A stretch of DNA of 64,000 nt from Candidatus Collinsella stercoripullorum (GCA_019117005.1 DXAO01000013.1:16795-80794); one strand, 5' to 3'; shown: positions 43,702 to 52,537, counted from the first letter of the stretch. Numbers and translations: made by a program. The notes: generated from the letters alone by a model not told the origin.

Positions 43702-44811
43702 GTTGCGATGGGTCCTGGAGGCATGCGGGGGCGCCCCGCCGGCCGGCCCTCCCGGACTCAGCGCAACGGGTCCCCGCGGGGCCTATGGGTACTCCGGCGC
43801 CTACCCGGCCAGCGGCCCGTCCCCCCTCTCGGCCCGGGCTCGCTCTATGCACCCGGGCGTCAGGTCGAGCTCCGAGGGGTCCAGGACCTCGATGCCGAGC
43901 CCGTCGAGGAGCGCCCGGGCGTCGTCCCCGTAGGCCGCCGGCAGCATCCGCGAGGGGCACATGAAGGCGAGCGAGCCCCTCGGCTCGGAGTTCACCTGGC
44001 CCGTCGGCAGCGCGCAGTCGGCCGGCGCCAGCCGGTCGAACGATATCCCGCGGCCCTTCGGCAGCAGCTTCCTGATCTCGACGTGGTTGCGCTCGCACGC
44101 GCCCTTCTGGTCGGAGCGCATCGGGTCGCAGTAGAACAGCCTCGTCTCGCCCGGGCGCTCGCAGAGAGCGGTGGCGATGCCGGCCTCGTCGGCGAACTCG
44201 GGGCCGTTGTCGGTGAGCACGACGGCGAACACCCTGCGCACGCCGTCCTCCCCGAGCAGCGCGCGCAGGGCGCCCAGCGCGCGCACGGCCTCGGGCGAGG
44301 TCCGACCGTATGACCTCGAGCTTCATCGCCATGCCCTCCTCGGTCTCGTCGACGCCCCTGCGCGCCCCCCGGAGCTCCTCGTCGGCGAGCGCGTGCGCCC
44401 TCGCCGCGCGGTAGACGGCCTTCGGGGTCCTCGAGCACCCGCAGGCCCTCTTCCTGCACCCGCTGCACACCCCCGGCGACCTCGCGAGCAGGCCGCACGG
44501 CCCGTCCGGGCCCTCGGCGGGGAACCGCTCGCCCTCCATGCCCCCGGGCCTCAGGTACACCCTGTTCCTCCTGACCTCGCGCGTCACCGTGGACGGCGGC
44601 CTGCCGAGCCTGCGCGCGATCTCGCGCATGCTCTCGCCCCCGTCCAGCCCGCGCTCGATGCCCCGCCTGTCGTCGAGCGTGAGCCTCGGGTAGGCGCGCC
44701 GCGCGGCGAGCGGGGCGGCCTTCGCCCTCTTCGAGTCCTTCATCTTCCGGCCCCCTTGCCGGGGCCGTCGACCGGCCCCACGGCCAAAGGATTCCAGAAC
44801 CCAGCGCAACG
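43702..44811 (-). mobile_element. Defective IS30-family element
   Basis: The left end GTTGCGATGGGTCCTGGAG (43702-43720) and the right end read inward from 44811 (GTTGCGCTGGGTTCTGGAA) match at 16 of the first 18 bases and enclose a single transposase remnant. Length (1.1 kb) is in the family range but the transposase is internally deleted. Additional outward-facing copies of the end motif lie at 43632-43640, 43757-43768, 44812-44839 and 44844-44855, so several IS insertions have been layered here. Confidence 0.7.
43801..44743 (-). pseudogene. IS30-family transposase with internal deletion
   Basis: It starts at ATG 44743 behind AAGGGGG. The N-terminal HTH (LTLDDRRGIERGLDGGESMR then PSTVTREVRRNR) and a Cys-rich patch (CSGCRKRACGC) are intact up to about 44320. 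The frame then changes and homology resumes with ALGALRALLGEDGVRRVF, the second catalytic Asp in LTDNGPEF and the Glu in CERNHVEIRKLLP. Roughly 100 residues between, including the first catalytic Asp, are gone. It cannot transpose by itself. Confidence 0.8.
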
Positions 44812-44839
44812 CGTTGCGCTGGGTTCTGGAATCCTTTGG
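44784..44839. repeat. Perfect 56-bp palindrome (abutting IS30 ends)
   Basis: Twenty-eight bases beginning CCAAAGGATTCCAGAACCC are followed directly by their exact reverse complement, with the axis between 44811 and 44812 inside CAACG|CGTTG. It consists of two IS right ends joined head to head with no spacer. It can form a cruciform and resembles the joined-end intermediates known for IS30. Confidence 0.85.
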
Positions 44840-44883
44840 CACGCGTTGCGCTGAGGTTGAAACTTTAGGTGCAAATCAAACCG

Positions 44884-44945
44884 TTGCCTATCGGAGGCAA
44901 ACGGATAGTCCTGAAAGTCTCGCGCCGTTCGTGATGTGGTATAAT
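44884..44945 (+). promoter_or_regulatory. Promoter and operator of the toxin-antitoxin pair
   Basis: A consensus -10 TATAAT lies at 44940-44945. Upstream, TTGCCT and AGGCAA (44884-44900, 5-base spacer, flanked by further complementary CCG/CGG) form a dyad that suits binding by a Phd-type antitoxin. Confidence 0.6.
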
Positions 44946-44979
44946 AGGGCCACATACGTCTCGGGGAAAGGTGCCCATC

Positions 44980-45249
44980 ATGACGCTTTGCGTTCCGGTT
45001 AGGGATATGAAGGACACGGCGGCGTTCGCCAGGCTCGTTAGGGAGTCTTCTGAGCCCGTCACGGTCACCAAGAACGGATACAGTGAATTCGTAGTTATGC
45101 GCAGCGAGGATTACGACCTTATGTGCGAGGAGGTTGCAAAGGCTCGTCTCGTCCGCGTGCTCGCTGATGCGGACAAAGCATATGAGGCGGGTGAATATGT
45201 CGACGGCGATTCCTTCATTGCGAGCCTGAAGGGGCGTTATGACCTGTAA
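44980..45249 (+). CDS. Phd/YefM-family antitoxin
   Basis: 89 aa from ATG 44980 (GGGGAAAGG eight bases upstream; an in-frame GTG at 44971 overlaps that site). The N-terminal DNA-binding half reads FARLVRESSEPVTVTKNGYS then FVVMRSEDYDLM, the standard Phd/YefM pattern. The C-terminal half is acidic and likely wraps the toxin. The gene overlaps the toxin gene by 11 bases. GC content is clearly below the chromosomal level, in keeping with transfer. Confidence 0.9.
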   Translation: MTLCVPVRDMKDTAAFARLVRESSEPVTVTKNGYSEFVVMRSEDYDLMCEEVAKARLVRVLADADKAYEAGEYVDGDSFIASLKGRYDL

Positions 45250-45544
45250 CTACGTACTCCTTCCCCGCGCCCAACAAGATTTCGATGGAATAGTCCGTTA
45301 TCTTTCCATTGATCTTGCAAGCCCTGCGACTGCGCGGCGATTCATCAGCGAGTTTGAAAAAAGCATGATGCTCGTCTGCGAGCACCCGGAGATGTATCCC
45401 TTGAGTCAGATGGATGAGGTGGCGGCTCGCGGCTATCGCGCCATGCGCGTAATGAGATACATCGTTTTGTATGCAAATAGAGATGACAAAATCGTGGTTG
45501 CGCACATCTTCCATTCGCTGCAGGATTACGCGCGCTACGTCTAG
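45239..45544 (+). CDS. RelE/ParE-family toxin
   Basis: 101 aa. The pattern VLLPRAQQDFDGIVRYL, ending in YRAMRVMRYIVLYANRDDKI and VAHIFHSLQDYARYV, matches RelE/ParE toxins with the conserved C-terminal strand (I-x-H-I-F-H). Whether it cleaves ribosome-bound mRNA or inhibits gyrase cannot be told. Translationally coupled to the antitoxin. Confidence 0.9.
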   Translation: MTCNYVLLPRAQQDFDGIVRYLSIDLASPATARRFISEFEKSMMLVCEHPEMYPLSQMDEVAARGYRAMRVMRYIVLYANRDDKIVVAHIFHSLQDYARYV

Positions 45545-45620
45545 ATAGCCCTAGGTGCGGTATCGAAGCGGATGCACGCGCCCGCCTTCCTGCCCCTCAT
45601 CGCCTCATCCGATCCGCGCG

Positions 45621-46007
45621 CTGCCGCATCTCGCGCGTGATCCGCGACTTCCACGCCGGCGACATCCTGGCGGGGCCTTCGAGGCCGATCTGCGTCAGAT
45701 GGTCGAGGTGCGGCTGCGGCGTCCCGGCCCCGCTCTCGTCGCCCGCCATGCGGCGGAGCTCCCCGTCGCGCCGGGCGAGGCGATGATCCGCGAGGTGCAC
45801 GTCTACGGCATGGCGACGCGCGTCGGCGCGGAGGGCCGGGCGGCGCAGCACCTGGGGCTCGGACGGGCGCTCGTCGAGCGGGCGTGCGAGCTCGCGCGGG
45901 ATGCCGGCTACGACCGCATCAACGTGATCAGCGCCGTCGGGACGCGGGAATACTACAGACAGCTCGGGTTCACGGACCACGGGCTGTACCAGCAAAGGAG
46001 GCTCTAG
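45621..46007 (+). pseudogene. Decayed 3' end of a second elp3
   Basis: The first part reads RISRVIRDFHAGDILAG in one frame, then shifts to AFEADLRQMVEVRLRRPGP, loses about 40 residues, and continues AELPVAPGEAMIREVHVYG to the stop at 46007 (GTREYYRQLGFTDHGLYQQR). About 68 of the last 77 residues equal the intact Elp3 at 40569. Codons are GC-rich like the rest of the chromosome, unlike the intact copy. This looks like the native gene, displaced by an incoming allele. Confidence 0.85.
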
Positions 46008-47030
46008 ATGATCCTTCGGAGAAGGCCCGTCGCCGGACCCGCCCCCCATGCGGCGTCCGACGAGCGCATCGTCGACGCTCCCGTCAGCCCGCCGTTCGGC
46101 CGCCCGCCGCGCGAGGTCCCCGAGCAGGTGACCGGCACCGTCCTCATCCTCGTGGTGGCGCTCGCCTTCCAGCTCGCCGGGGTCTCCGGACCCGCCGGGG
46201 TCGCCCTGACCGTCATCGTCGCGGCCGCCGTCGCGATCTCGTGGGCGTGGCTGCGCTTCATGCCGCATCCGGTGCGGACCGGCGCCGGCCTCGCCCTCGT
46301 CAGGACGCGCCGCGCCGCCGACGGCTCGCGCATCCGCGTCCTCTCGCTGGGAGGGGTGTGGCAGTCCGCCACCTACCTGGACGGGCGCCGCTTCGACCCG
46401 GTCTTCGCCTACCAGCGCGCCTTCGACGCCGCCTTCGACGCGGAGGGCGAGATGCGCGACCGGTTCGGCCACGGGCTGCGCCGGGTGCTCGCCATCGGCG
46501 GGGGCGGCTTCGCCTGGCCCAAGCACGCCGTGGCGCGCCATCCCGAGGTCGAGGTGGAGGTCGCCGAGATCGACCCGGCGGTGATCGGCGCGGCGCGGCG
46601 CTGGTTCTTCCTCGACGAGGCGGAGGAGCTGGCGGAGGGGCGCCTGCGCGTGCGCTGCGCCGACGGGCTCGCGGTGCTCGGGGAGACGGGGGAGCCGTAC
46701 GATGCGATCGTGAGCGACGCCTTCTCGGGCGCCGAGCCGGTCCGCGCGCTCGCGGCCCTCGACGCCGTCCGCTCCGCCCATGCGCGGCTCGCCCCGGGCG
46801 GGGTCTACCTCGCGAACGTCGTATCGCGTGACGACGGACGCGACCTGGGCTTCCTGCGCGATTCGGTGGCCACGCTCACCGAGGTGTTCGCCTACGTCAA
46901 GGTGGTGCCGGTGAGCGACGAGGAATACGGGGGCGAGGACAACTACCTGGTCGCGGCGTCGGACGCCGACTACCCCCTCGCAGGCGCCGTCCCCTTCGAC
47001 GAGGGGTTCCTAGGCGATGTGATCCGTTGA
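46008..47030 (+). CDS. Spermidine synthase-like protein with membrane helices
   Basis: 340 aa, starting directly after the elp3 remnant stop, so once co-transcribed with it. Residues 45-85 form two hydrophobic segments (VLILVVALAFQLAGVSG; VALTVIVAAAVAISWAW). The rest has the SpeE-like fold: VLAIGGGGFAWPKHAV (motif I), VEVAEIDP, YDAIVSDAFSG and APGGVYLANV. It lacks a complete aminopropyltransferase signature, so polyamine synthesis is not assured; membrane-linked SpeE-like proteins of unknown role are common in this class. Confidence 0.75.
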   Translation: MILRRRPVAGPAPHAASDERIVDAPVSPPFGRPPREVPEQVTGTVLILVVALAFQLAGVSGPAGVALTVIVAAAVAISWAWLRFMPHPVRTGAGLALVRTRRAADGSRIRVLSLGGVWQSATYLDGRRFDPVFAYQRAFDAAFDAEGEMRDRFGHGLRRVLAIGGGGFAWPKHAVARHPEVEVEVAEIDPAVIGAARRWFFLDEAEELAEGRLRVRCADGLAVLGETGEPYDAIVSDAFSGAEPVRALAALDAVRSAHARLAPGGVYLANVVSRDDGRDLGFLRDSVATLTEVFAYVKVVPVSDEEYGGEDNYLVAASDADYPLAGAVPFDEGFLGDVIR

Positions 47031-47117
47031 GGGCCGCACCCGCGGGCGGAGCCCTGTCCGGATACGGGCCCCTTCCTGCTATGATGGGGGCGTGGGAACC
47101 GGATGACGGGGGTTGAG

Positions 47118-48380
47118 ATGATGCGCACAGGCGGGCGCGATGCGCGCGATGAGGCGGGTCGGGGGACCCGGGGCGTGACGCGCCGCGGCCTCGTCGCATC
47201 CTTGGCGGCCGCGACCGCGGCGCCCCTGCTCGCCGGCTGCTCGCTGCTCTCCGGCGCCGGACCCTCCGGGGAGGCCGAGGCGCCGCGCTTCCAGCTCGCG
47301 ACGGTGTTCGACAGCGAGCCCGCGTCCACGAGCGCCACCCTCATGATGGTGGGCGACATGCTCATCCACACGAGCGTCTGGAAGAGCGGGGCGCGCCCGG
47401 ACGGGACGTACAACTACGACCACTTCTTCGCGAACCTCGCCGACGAGTTCTCGGGCGCGGACATCTCCATGGTGAACCAGGAGACGATCCTGGGCGGCAC
47501 CGAGCACGGGCTCGAGGACTTCCCGTATTTCAACAGCCCCCAGGAGCTGGGCGACGCCGAGGTGAAAGCGGGGGTGGACGTCGCGGTGTCGGCGACCAAC
47601 CACGCGCTCGACCATGGGTTCGACGGCATCTGCTGGACGCTCGACTACTGGCACGGCACGCACCCCGAGGTGGTCGTGCCCGGTATCGCCGCGACCGAGG
47701 AGGAGGCGCTCGAGCCCAAGATCGTCGAGCGCAACGGCATCAAGGTCGCGATCGTCTCCTACACCGAGATCACCAACCTGCTCAGCCCGCCGGCCGACAA
47801 GCGCTGGTGCCTGAACATCCTGCGCGACGCGGACATCGCTGCCGATGTCGCGCGCGCCCGGGAGGCGGGGGCCGACATCGTGGTCGCCTGCCCGCACTGG
47901 GGGACGGAGTACGTCTACCGGCCGGATGACGCCCAGCCGCGCTGGGCGTCCGACTTCGTGGACGCGGGCGTCGACGCCATCATCGGCACCCATCCCCATG
48001 TCCTGCAGCCGGTCGAGCTGCTGGAGGGTCCCGACGGCCGCCGCGTGCCGGTGTTCTGGTCCCTCGGGAACTTCGTGTCGAGCCAGATCGAGAAGCCGCG
48101 GATGGTCGGCGGCATGGCGAAGCTCACCTTCGAGAAGGGCCCCGAGGGCGCGCGCGTGACGGGGTACTCCCTCACGCCGCTGGTGACGCACCGCGCCCTG
48201 GGGACCGACATGAGCGTCTACCGCCTGTCCGACTACACCGAGGAGCTCGCCGCGCGCAACTACGTGCGCAACGCGGAGGGCTGCGGCGACTTCACCGCCG
48301 CCTACTGCCGCGACCTCGCCACCCAGATCCTGGGCGAGGGGTACGACCCGGAGGCGTGCGTCCTCACGGGCACCCTGTAG
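47118..48380 (+). CDS. CapA-family lipoprotein (metallophosphatase-like)
   Basis: 420 aa from ATG 47118 (GGGGG upstream); ATG 47103 and 47121 are alternatives. A twin-arginine-like signal (RGVTRRGLVASLAAATAAP) ends in the lipobox LAGC, so it is probably exported folded and lipidated. The CapA domain shows MMVGDMLIHTSV, SMVNQETILGG, VAVSATNHALDHG, VVACPHWGTEYV and IIGTHPHVLQPVE, the metal-binding residues of the family. It is linked to poly-gamma-glutamate or capsule processing elsewhere; no pgs genes are nearby. TATGAT at 47080-47085 may be its -10. Confidence 0.88.
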   Translation: MMRTGGRDARDEAGRGTRGVTRRGLVASLAAATAAPLLAGCSLLSGAGPSGEAEAPRFQLATVFDSEPASTSATLMMVGDMLIHTSVWKSGARPDGTYNYDHFFANLADEFSGADISMVNQETILGGTEHGLEDFPYFNSPQELGDAEVKAGVDVAVSATNHALDHGFDGICWTLDYWHGTHPEVVVPGIAATEEEALEPKIVERNGIKVAIVSYTEITNLLSPPADKRWCLNILRDADIAADVARAREAGADIVVACPHWGTEYVYRPDDAQPRWASDFVDAGVDAIIGTHPHVLQPVELLEGPDGRRVPVFWSLGNFVSSQIEKPRMVGGMAKLTFEKGPEGARVTGYSLTPLVTHRALGTDMSVYRLSDYTEELAARNYVRNAEGCGDFTAAYCRDLATQILGEGYDPEACVLTGTL

Positions 48381-48389
48381 GGGCGACAG

Positions 48390-50846
48390 CTAGGCGAAGG
48401 CGCGCTCCCACTCCGCCACGCGCTCGCGCATGCCCTCGATGTCGAGGACCCCCTCGGCGAAGCCCTTGCGCACGAGCTCGGCGGGCAGCAGCTCGTCGTA
48501 CTTGTCGAAGTAGGGCACCTCTCCGGGGTAGACCAGCTCCATGGGGTCGAAGTCCGCCCGTGCCTGCTCGGCGACCACCCGGTAGAAGGTCACCTCGTCC
48601 GCCTTCATGCGGAACTGCATGAAGTAGGGGCGGGACGGGTCGAGCCCCTTCAGGCCCAGCTCGCCGGCGCACCTGATCTTGAGCAGCCGCTCGAGGGCGA
48701 GGAAGGCGTAGCTGCCCAGCCACGGCAGCAGCGCCCAGGTGTCGCCTCCCAGGTTGATGAGCGGGCGGTCCGTCAGATGCGCGTTGGCGGCGACATGGCG
48801 CGCCTGCGCCAGGCGGGCCCGCGCGTTCGCCATGAGGTAGGGGTATCCGCAGCTCTCGGTGAGGACCCGGCGCATGCGGTCGAGGACGTGCGTGTCGATA
48901 TCGCCCGCGCAGTCGCCGAAGTACGCGGGCACGCGCCCCTTCACCTGCGTGCAGTAGACCAGGTGGCGCTTCCAGTCCACCTCCTCCACGATCCAGCAGT
49001 GGCCCGCGATGGCGATGCGCTCCCCGGCGGGCGGCGGGTTCACGATCGTGCCGAGCTCGGAGGACTCGCAGCGCACCGTGAACTCCTCGTTCTCCTGGAA
49101 CACGGCGTAGAACTTGAAGGAGCTCGTGACGCGCTCCCCGGCGAGCCCCACGATGAGGCCGCCGCCCTCGGTGAGCTCGACATGGTCCGTCTCGATCAGA
49201 TGGCGCAGAAGGACGCGCAGGTCGTCGGCGGTGACCCGGTGGAAGTAGGACAGGGTGAGCACCCGTCCGGCGAGCTCGGCGGGGGTGAGCTCGCCGCAGC
49301 TGGCGAGGGTCGCCATCACCTGGTGGTAGAGCAGGCTGTAGGGGAGCCGGTCGAGCCGGGGCGGCTCGACCCACTTGTCCTCGCGGTACAGCTGCACGAG
49401 CGCGATGCCCTGCAGCAGCTTCCACGGTATGGTCTCCGGGAGCATCGAGCGCGGCTCGGGCTGCTCCTCGCGCATCACGAAGTGCATCTCGGGAGGGAGG
49501 TCGCGCCTACCGGTGCGGCCCATGCGCTGCAGGAACGACGAGACGGTGAAGGGGGCGTCGATCTGGAAGGCGCGCTCGAGCCTGCCGATGTCGATGCCCA
49601 GCTCGAGCGTCGCGGTCGTCACGGTCGTGAGCGCCACCTCCTCGTCGCGCATCAGCTCCTCGGCGGTCTGGCGGAAGGAGGCGGACAGGTTGCCGTGGTG
49701 GATGAGGAAGCGGTCGGGCTCGCGCCGCGCCTCGCAGTACTGGCGCAGCACGGTGCAGACCGCCTCGGCCTCCTCGCGGGAGTTGACGAACACGAGGCAC
49801 TTGCGCCCGCGGGTGTGCTCGAAGATGTAGGCGAGCCCCGGGTCGGCGTCGGCCGGCGCGGTGTCGGTCGGGGCCATGAGCTCGGTCTCGGAGACCTCGG
49901 GGACGGACACCTCGGGGTCCGTCCGCCCCCCGTCCGCCCCTTGTCCCCCGGCGCCGGCCCCCGCCGCGCCGCCGGCTCCCCGCGCGGGCGCCAGCTGGGC
50001 CGGCGTCTCGGCGCCCTGCGCCCGGTCGAGCAGGTCCTCCAGGTCGGGGACCGCCTTCTCGCCGCCCGCCCCCAGCCGTTCGCAGCTCACGACCTCGGCG
50101 GGCACCGCGGCACCCGCCTCCGCGGCGCGCTGCGTCGCCTGGGGCCCGGTGATGTAGAAATGCTCCATGGACAGGCGCCAGGTGCGCCGCGGCTCCTCGA
50201 AGCGCGGGATGATGCAGCCGCGCCCCGTGCCGGAGGAGAGGAACGCGCCCGTGCGCTCGGGGTCCCCGATCGTGGCGGACAGCCCGATGCGGCGGGGGTT
50301 GACGCCCGCCATCCGCGAGAGGCGCTCGATCAGGCAGAGGGTCTGCCCGCCGCGGTCCCCGCGCAGCAGGGAGTGGACCTCGTCGATGACGACGTAGCGC
50401 AGGTCGCCGAACAGGCGCCCGACGGCGGAGTGCCGGTGCAGCAGCAGGGCCTCGAGCGACTCGGGGGTGATCTGCAGGATGCCCGAGGGCTGCTTCAGCA
50501 GGCGGTGCTTATGGGAGGCCGCCACGTCCCCGTGCCAGTGCCAGACGGGAATGCCCGCCTCGTCGCACAGGTCGTCCAGGCGGTGGAACTGGTCGTTGAT
50601 GAGGGCCTTGAGCGGGCCGATGTAGAGGGCGCCGACGCTGGCCGGGGGATCCTCCCAGAACTGCGTGAGGATGGGGAAGAAGGCCGCCTCGGTCTTGCCC
50701 GAGGCCGTCTGCGCGGTCAGAAGGACGTTCTCATCCGTATCGAAGATGGCGTGCGCCGCGGCTACCTGGATGGAGCGCAGGCTCTCCCAATCGTGGCTGT
50801 AGATGAAGTCCTGGATGAACGGGGCGTAGCGGTCGAACGTTCCCAA
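48390..50846 (-). CDS. Lhr-like DExH helicase, BrxHI-like, SOS-type promoter
   Basis: 818 aa from TTG 50846, which follows GGAAGGAGG; no ATG fits. Motif I LLTAQTASGKTEAAFF lies near residue 40, then LYIGPLKALINDQF, DExH box YVVIDEVHSLLRGDRGGQ, GLSATIGDP, a disordered Ala/Gly insert, LIHHGNLSASFR, TATLELGIDIG and motif VI QRMGRTGRRD. A large C-terminal region follows, as in Lhr and the BREX type 2 helicase BrxHI. The promoter carries a LexA-like box nearly identical to that of the TerB/ATPase operon at 55643-58793. In other genomes I recall these three families as neighbours; here they are split but seemingly co-regulated. Confidence 0.88.
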   Translation of the reverse strand: MGTFDRYAPFIQDFIYSHDWESLRSIQVAAAHAIFDTDENVLLTAQTASGKTEAAFFPILTQFWEDPPASVGALYIGPLKALINDQFHRLDDLCDEAGIPVWHWHGDVAASHKHRLLKQPSGILQITPESLEALLLHRHSAVGRLFGDLRYVVIDEVHSLLRGDRGGQTLCLIERLSRMAGVNPRRIGLSATIGDPERTGAFLSSGTGRGCIIPRFEEPRRTWRLSMEHFYITGPQATQRAAEAGAAVPAEVVSCERLGAGGEKAVPDLEDLLDRAQGAETPAQLAPARGAGGAAGAGAGGQGADGGRTDPEVSVPEVSETELMAPTDTAPADADPGLAYIFEHTRGRKCLVFVNSREEAEAVCTVLRQYCEARREPDRFLIHHGNLSASFRQTAEELMRDEEVALTTVTTATLELGIDIGRLERAFQIDAPFTVSSFLQRMGRTGRRDLPPEMHFVMREEQPEPRSMLPETIPWKLLQGIALVQLYREDKWVEPPRLDRLPYSLLYHQVMATLASCGELTPAELAGRVLTLSYFHRVTADDLRVLLRHLIETDHVELTEGGGLIVGLAGERVTSSFKFYAVFQENEEFTVRCESSELGTIVNPPPAGERIAIAGHCWIVEEVDWKRHLVYCTQVKGRVPAYFGDCAGDIDTHVLDRMRRVLTESCGYPYLMANARARLAQARHVAANAHLTDRPLINLGGDTWALLPWLGSYAFLALERLLKIRCAGELGLKGLDPSRPYFMQFRMKADEVTFYRVVAEQARADFDPMELVYPGEVPYFDKYDELLPAELVRKGFAEGVLDIEGMRERVAEWERAFA

Positions 50847-50958
50847 GGGCCCTCCTTCCCCGAGCTCGTCTCGGCACGGACCCGCCGCCCCGGCGCGGAG
50901 GCGATGCCGCCCGCCGCCCGGGGCGGGTCCCTTCGGCCCGCACCTCTCACGTAGGGGC

Positions 50959-50987
50959 AGTATACCACAGAAGGGAACAGATGTTCG
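50959..50987 (-). promoter_or_regulatory. LexA-type operator and -10 of the helicase gene
   Basis: Minus strand: CGAACATCTGTTCC (50974-50987), containing a perfect GAAC-4-GTTC core, then TATACT at 50959-50964; 10 bases separate the core from the -10. It matches the Gram-positive SOS box CGAAC-4-GTTY. The promoter at 58836 has the same layout. Confidence 0.8.
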
Positions 50988-51067
50988 ATGCAAAGCTGGG
51001 GTGAGACGACGGGGCCGGGGCGCCGTCCCGCGGGCCGCGGGCGGGACCCGGCCGCCCGGGCGGCGTC

Positions 51068-52537
51068 TCAGCGGACGGCGAGCACGCGCGCCCCGAGCGC
51101 CGCGACGTCCTCGCGGTCGTGGGTGGAGGCGATGAGGGCGCGCCCGTCCAGATGGCGCACGACGAAGGCCGCGGCCTCGCGCCGCGTGGCGTCGTCCAGC
51201 CCGGTGAAGGGCTCGTCGAGCAGGACGACGGCGGAGGGGGCGCAGACCGTGCGCGCGAGCTCGACGCGGCGGCGCTGCCCGCCGGACAGGTCGCGCACGG
51301 GGACGTCGAGGGCGTCCGCGGGCAGGATCTCGGCGAGCAGGGCCCGGACGCCGGATTCCGCCCCCGCGAACAGCGCGACGTTCTCGACGGCGGTGAGGTC
51401 GTCCACCAGGCGCGTGTCCTGGAACAGCATGGCGGGGCGCCCGTGCACCGACAGCTCGCCGGACAGGGGGGCGAGCGCGCCGGCGACGGTGCGCAGCAAG
51501 GTGGTCTTGCCCGCGCCGGAGGGCCCCATGAGGCAGAGCGCCTCGCCGGGGCCGACCGAGAACGAGACGTCCTCGAGCGCCGCCGTCCCGCCGTGGCCGA
51601 CGGCGAGCCCGCGCGCCCGGACGAGGGCGCCCCCGTCGCGCGCCGTCCCGGACGCGGCGGCGCCTTCCGGCTCCCGCGCGCGGCGCGCACGCGCGGCCCA
51701 GCGGCCCGCAGCCGGCCAGCTCGCCCTCATGGCGGCGAGCGCGAGGCGCTCGAACGTCCACGCCACGAGCACGACCACGATGGTCCACGCGAACAGGTCC
51801 GCCGTCTCGAGCAGGAGCTTCGCCTGGTAGATGCTGTTCCCGATCGAGCCCTCGGGCGAGCCGATGAGCTCCGCCGCCACGCCGGCCTTCCAGCTCATGC
51901 CCAAGACGGTCTCGCTCGCCGAGCTCAGGTAGGGCAGCACGCCCGGCCACACGAGCGCGCCCAGCCGCTGGCGCCCGCCCGCCCCCAGCACCCAGAACAG
52001 CTCACGCCGTCCCGCATCGAGGGTGTCGAGCGCCTTGAGGACCGGGAAGTACACGCCGGGCAGGACCATGAGGAGCACGGCGATGAAGCTCACGTTGCGC
52101 GAGCCGAACCAGATGAGCAGCACCACGGTCACGCAGGCGACGGGCGTGCCCTTGATCGCCGAGAGGGCCGGGGCGAGCAGCCCGCGCACGACGCGCACGC
52201 GCCGCGCTGCCGCGGCGAGGGCGATCGCCGCGGCGTAGCCGGTGAGCGCGCCGCCCGCGATGCGCGCGAACGAGAACCCGACCCTGCCCCAGAAGCCGGG
52301 GTCGGGGAGGAGGCGCAGCAGCGCCGCGGCGGTGTCGATCGGACCGGCGAGGATGAAGGGGCTGTCCAGCGCCATGCTGACGAGCTGCCACAGCGCCAGC
52401 CAGAACGCGGCTCCGAGCGCCCCGACGAGGGCCCGCCGCATCGCGACGGGGCGCCGGGGTCCCCCGAAGCCCGCGGCCGCCGGGCCGGCGCCCCGGGTGC
52501 GTCCGAGGCCGGGGCGCATGTCCTCGCGGTCCGTCAA
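51068..52537 (-). CDS. ABC importer, fused permease and ATPase (nitrate/sulfonate/taurine-like)
   Basis: 489 aa. Residues 30-270 are an SsuC/TauC-like permease with about six helices and the EAA-type loop LGAGGRQRLGALVWPGVLPY. Residues 300-489 are the ATPase: Walker A GPSGAGKTTLL, signature LSGGQRRRVELAR, Walker B VVLLDEPFTGLDD, H-loop STHDRED. These are normally two proteins. TTG 52537 is chosen for the AAGGG overlapping the stop of the binding-protein gene 9 bases upstream; ATG 52519 is possible. One polypeptide would give a homodimeric transporter. Substrate unknown. Confidence 0.85.
   Translation of the reverse strand: MTDREDMRPGLGRTRGAGPAAAGFGGPRRPVAMRRALVGALGAAFWLALWQLVSMALDSPFILAGPIDTAAALLRLLPDPGFWGRVGFSFARIAGGALTGYAAAIALAAAARRVRVVRGLLAPALSAIKGTPVACVTVVLLIWFGSRNVSFIAVLLMVLPGVYFPVLKALDTLDAGRRELFWVLGAGGRQRLGALVWPGVLPYLSSASETVLGMSWKAGVAAELIGSPEGSIGNSIYQAKLLLETADLFAWTIVVVLVAWTFERLALAAMRASWPAAGRWAARARRAREPEGAAASGTARDGGALVRARGLAVGHGGTAALEDVSFSVGPGEALCLMGPSGAGKTTLLRTVAGALAPLSGELSVHGRPAMLFQDTRLVDDLTAVENVALFAGAESGVRALLAEILPADALDVPVRDLSGGQRRRVELARTVCAPSAVVLLDEPFTGLDDATRREAAAFVVRHLDGRALIASTHDREDVAALGARVLAVR

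Noticed and set aside
49900..50150. Ala/Gly/Pro-rich insert in the Lhr-like helicase as a separate gene or frameshift
   Set aside because: The frame stays open and helicase motifs continue on both sides. It reads as a disordered linker, like those in the TerB protein and other proteins of this genome.
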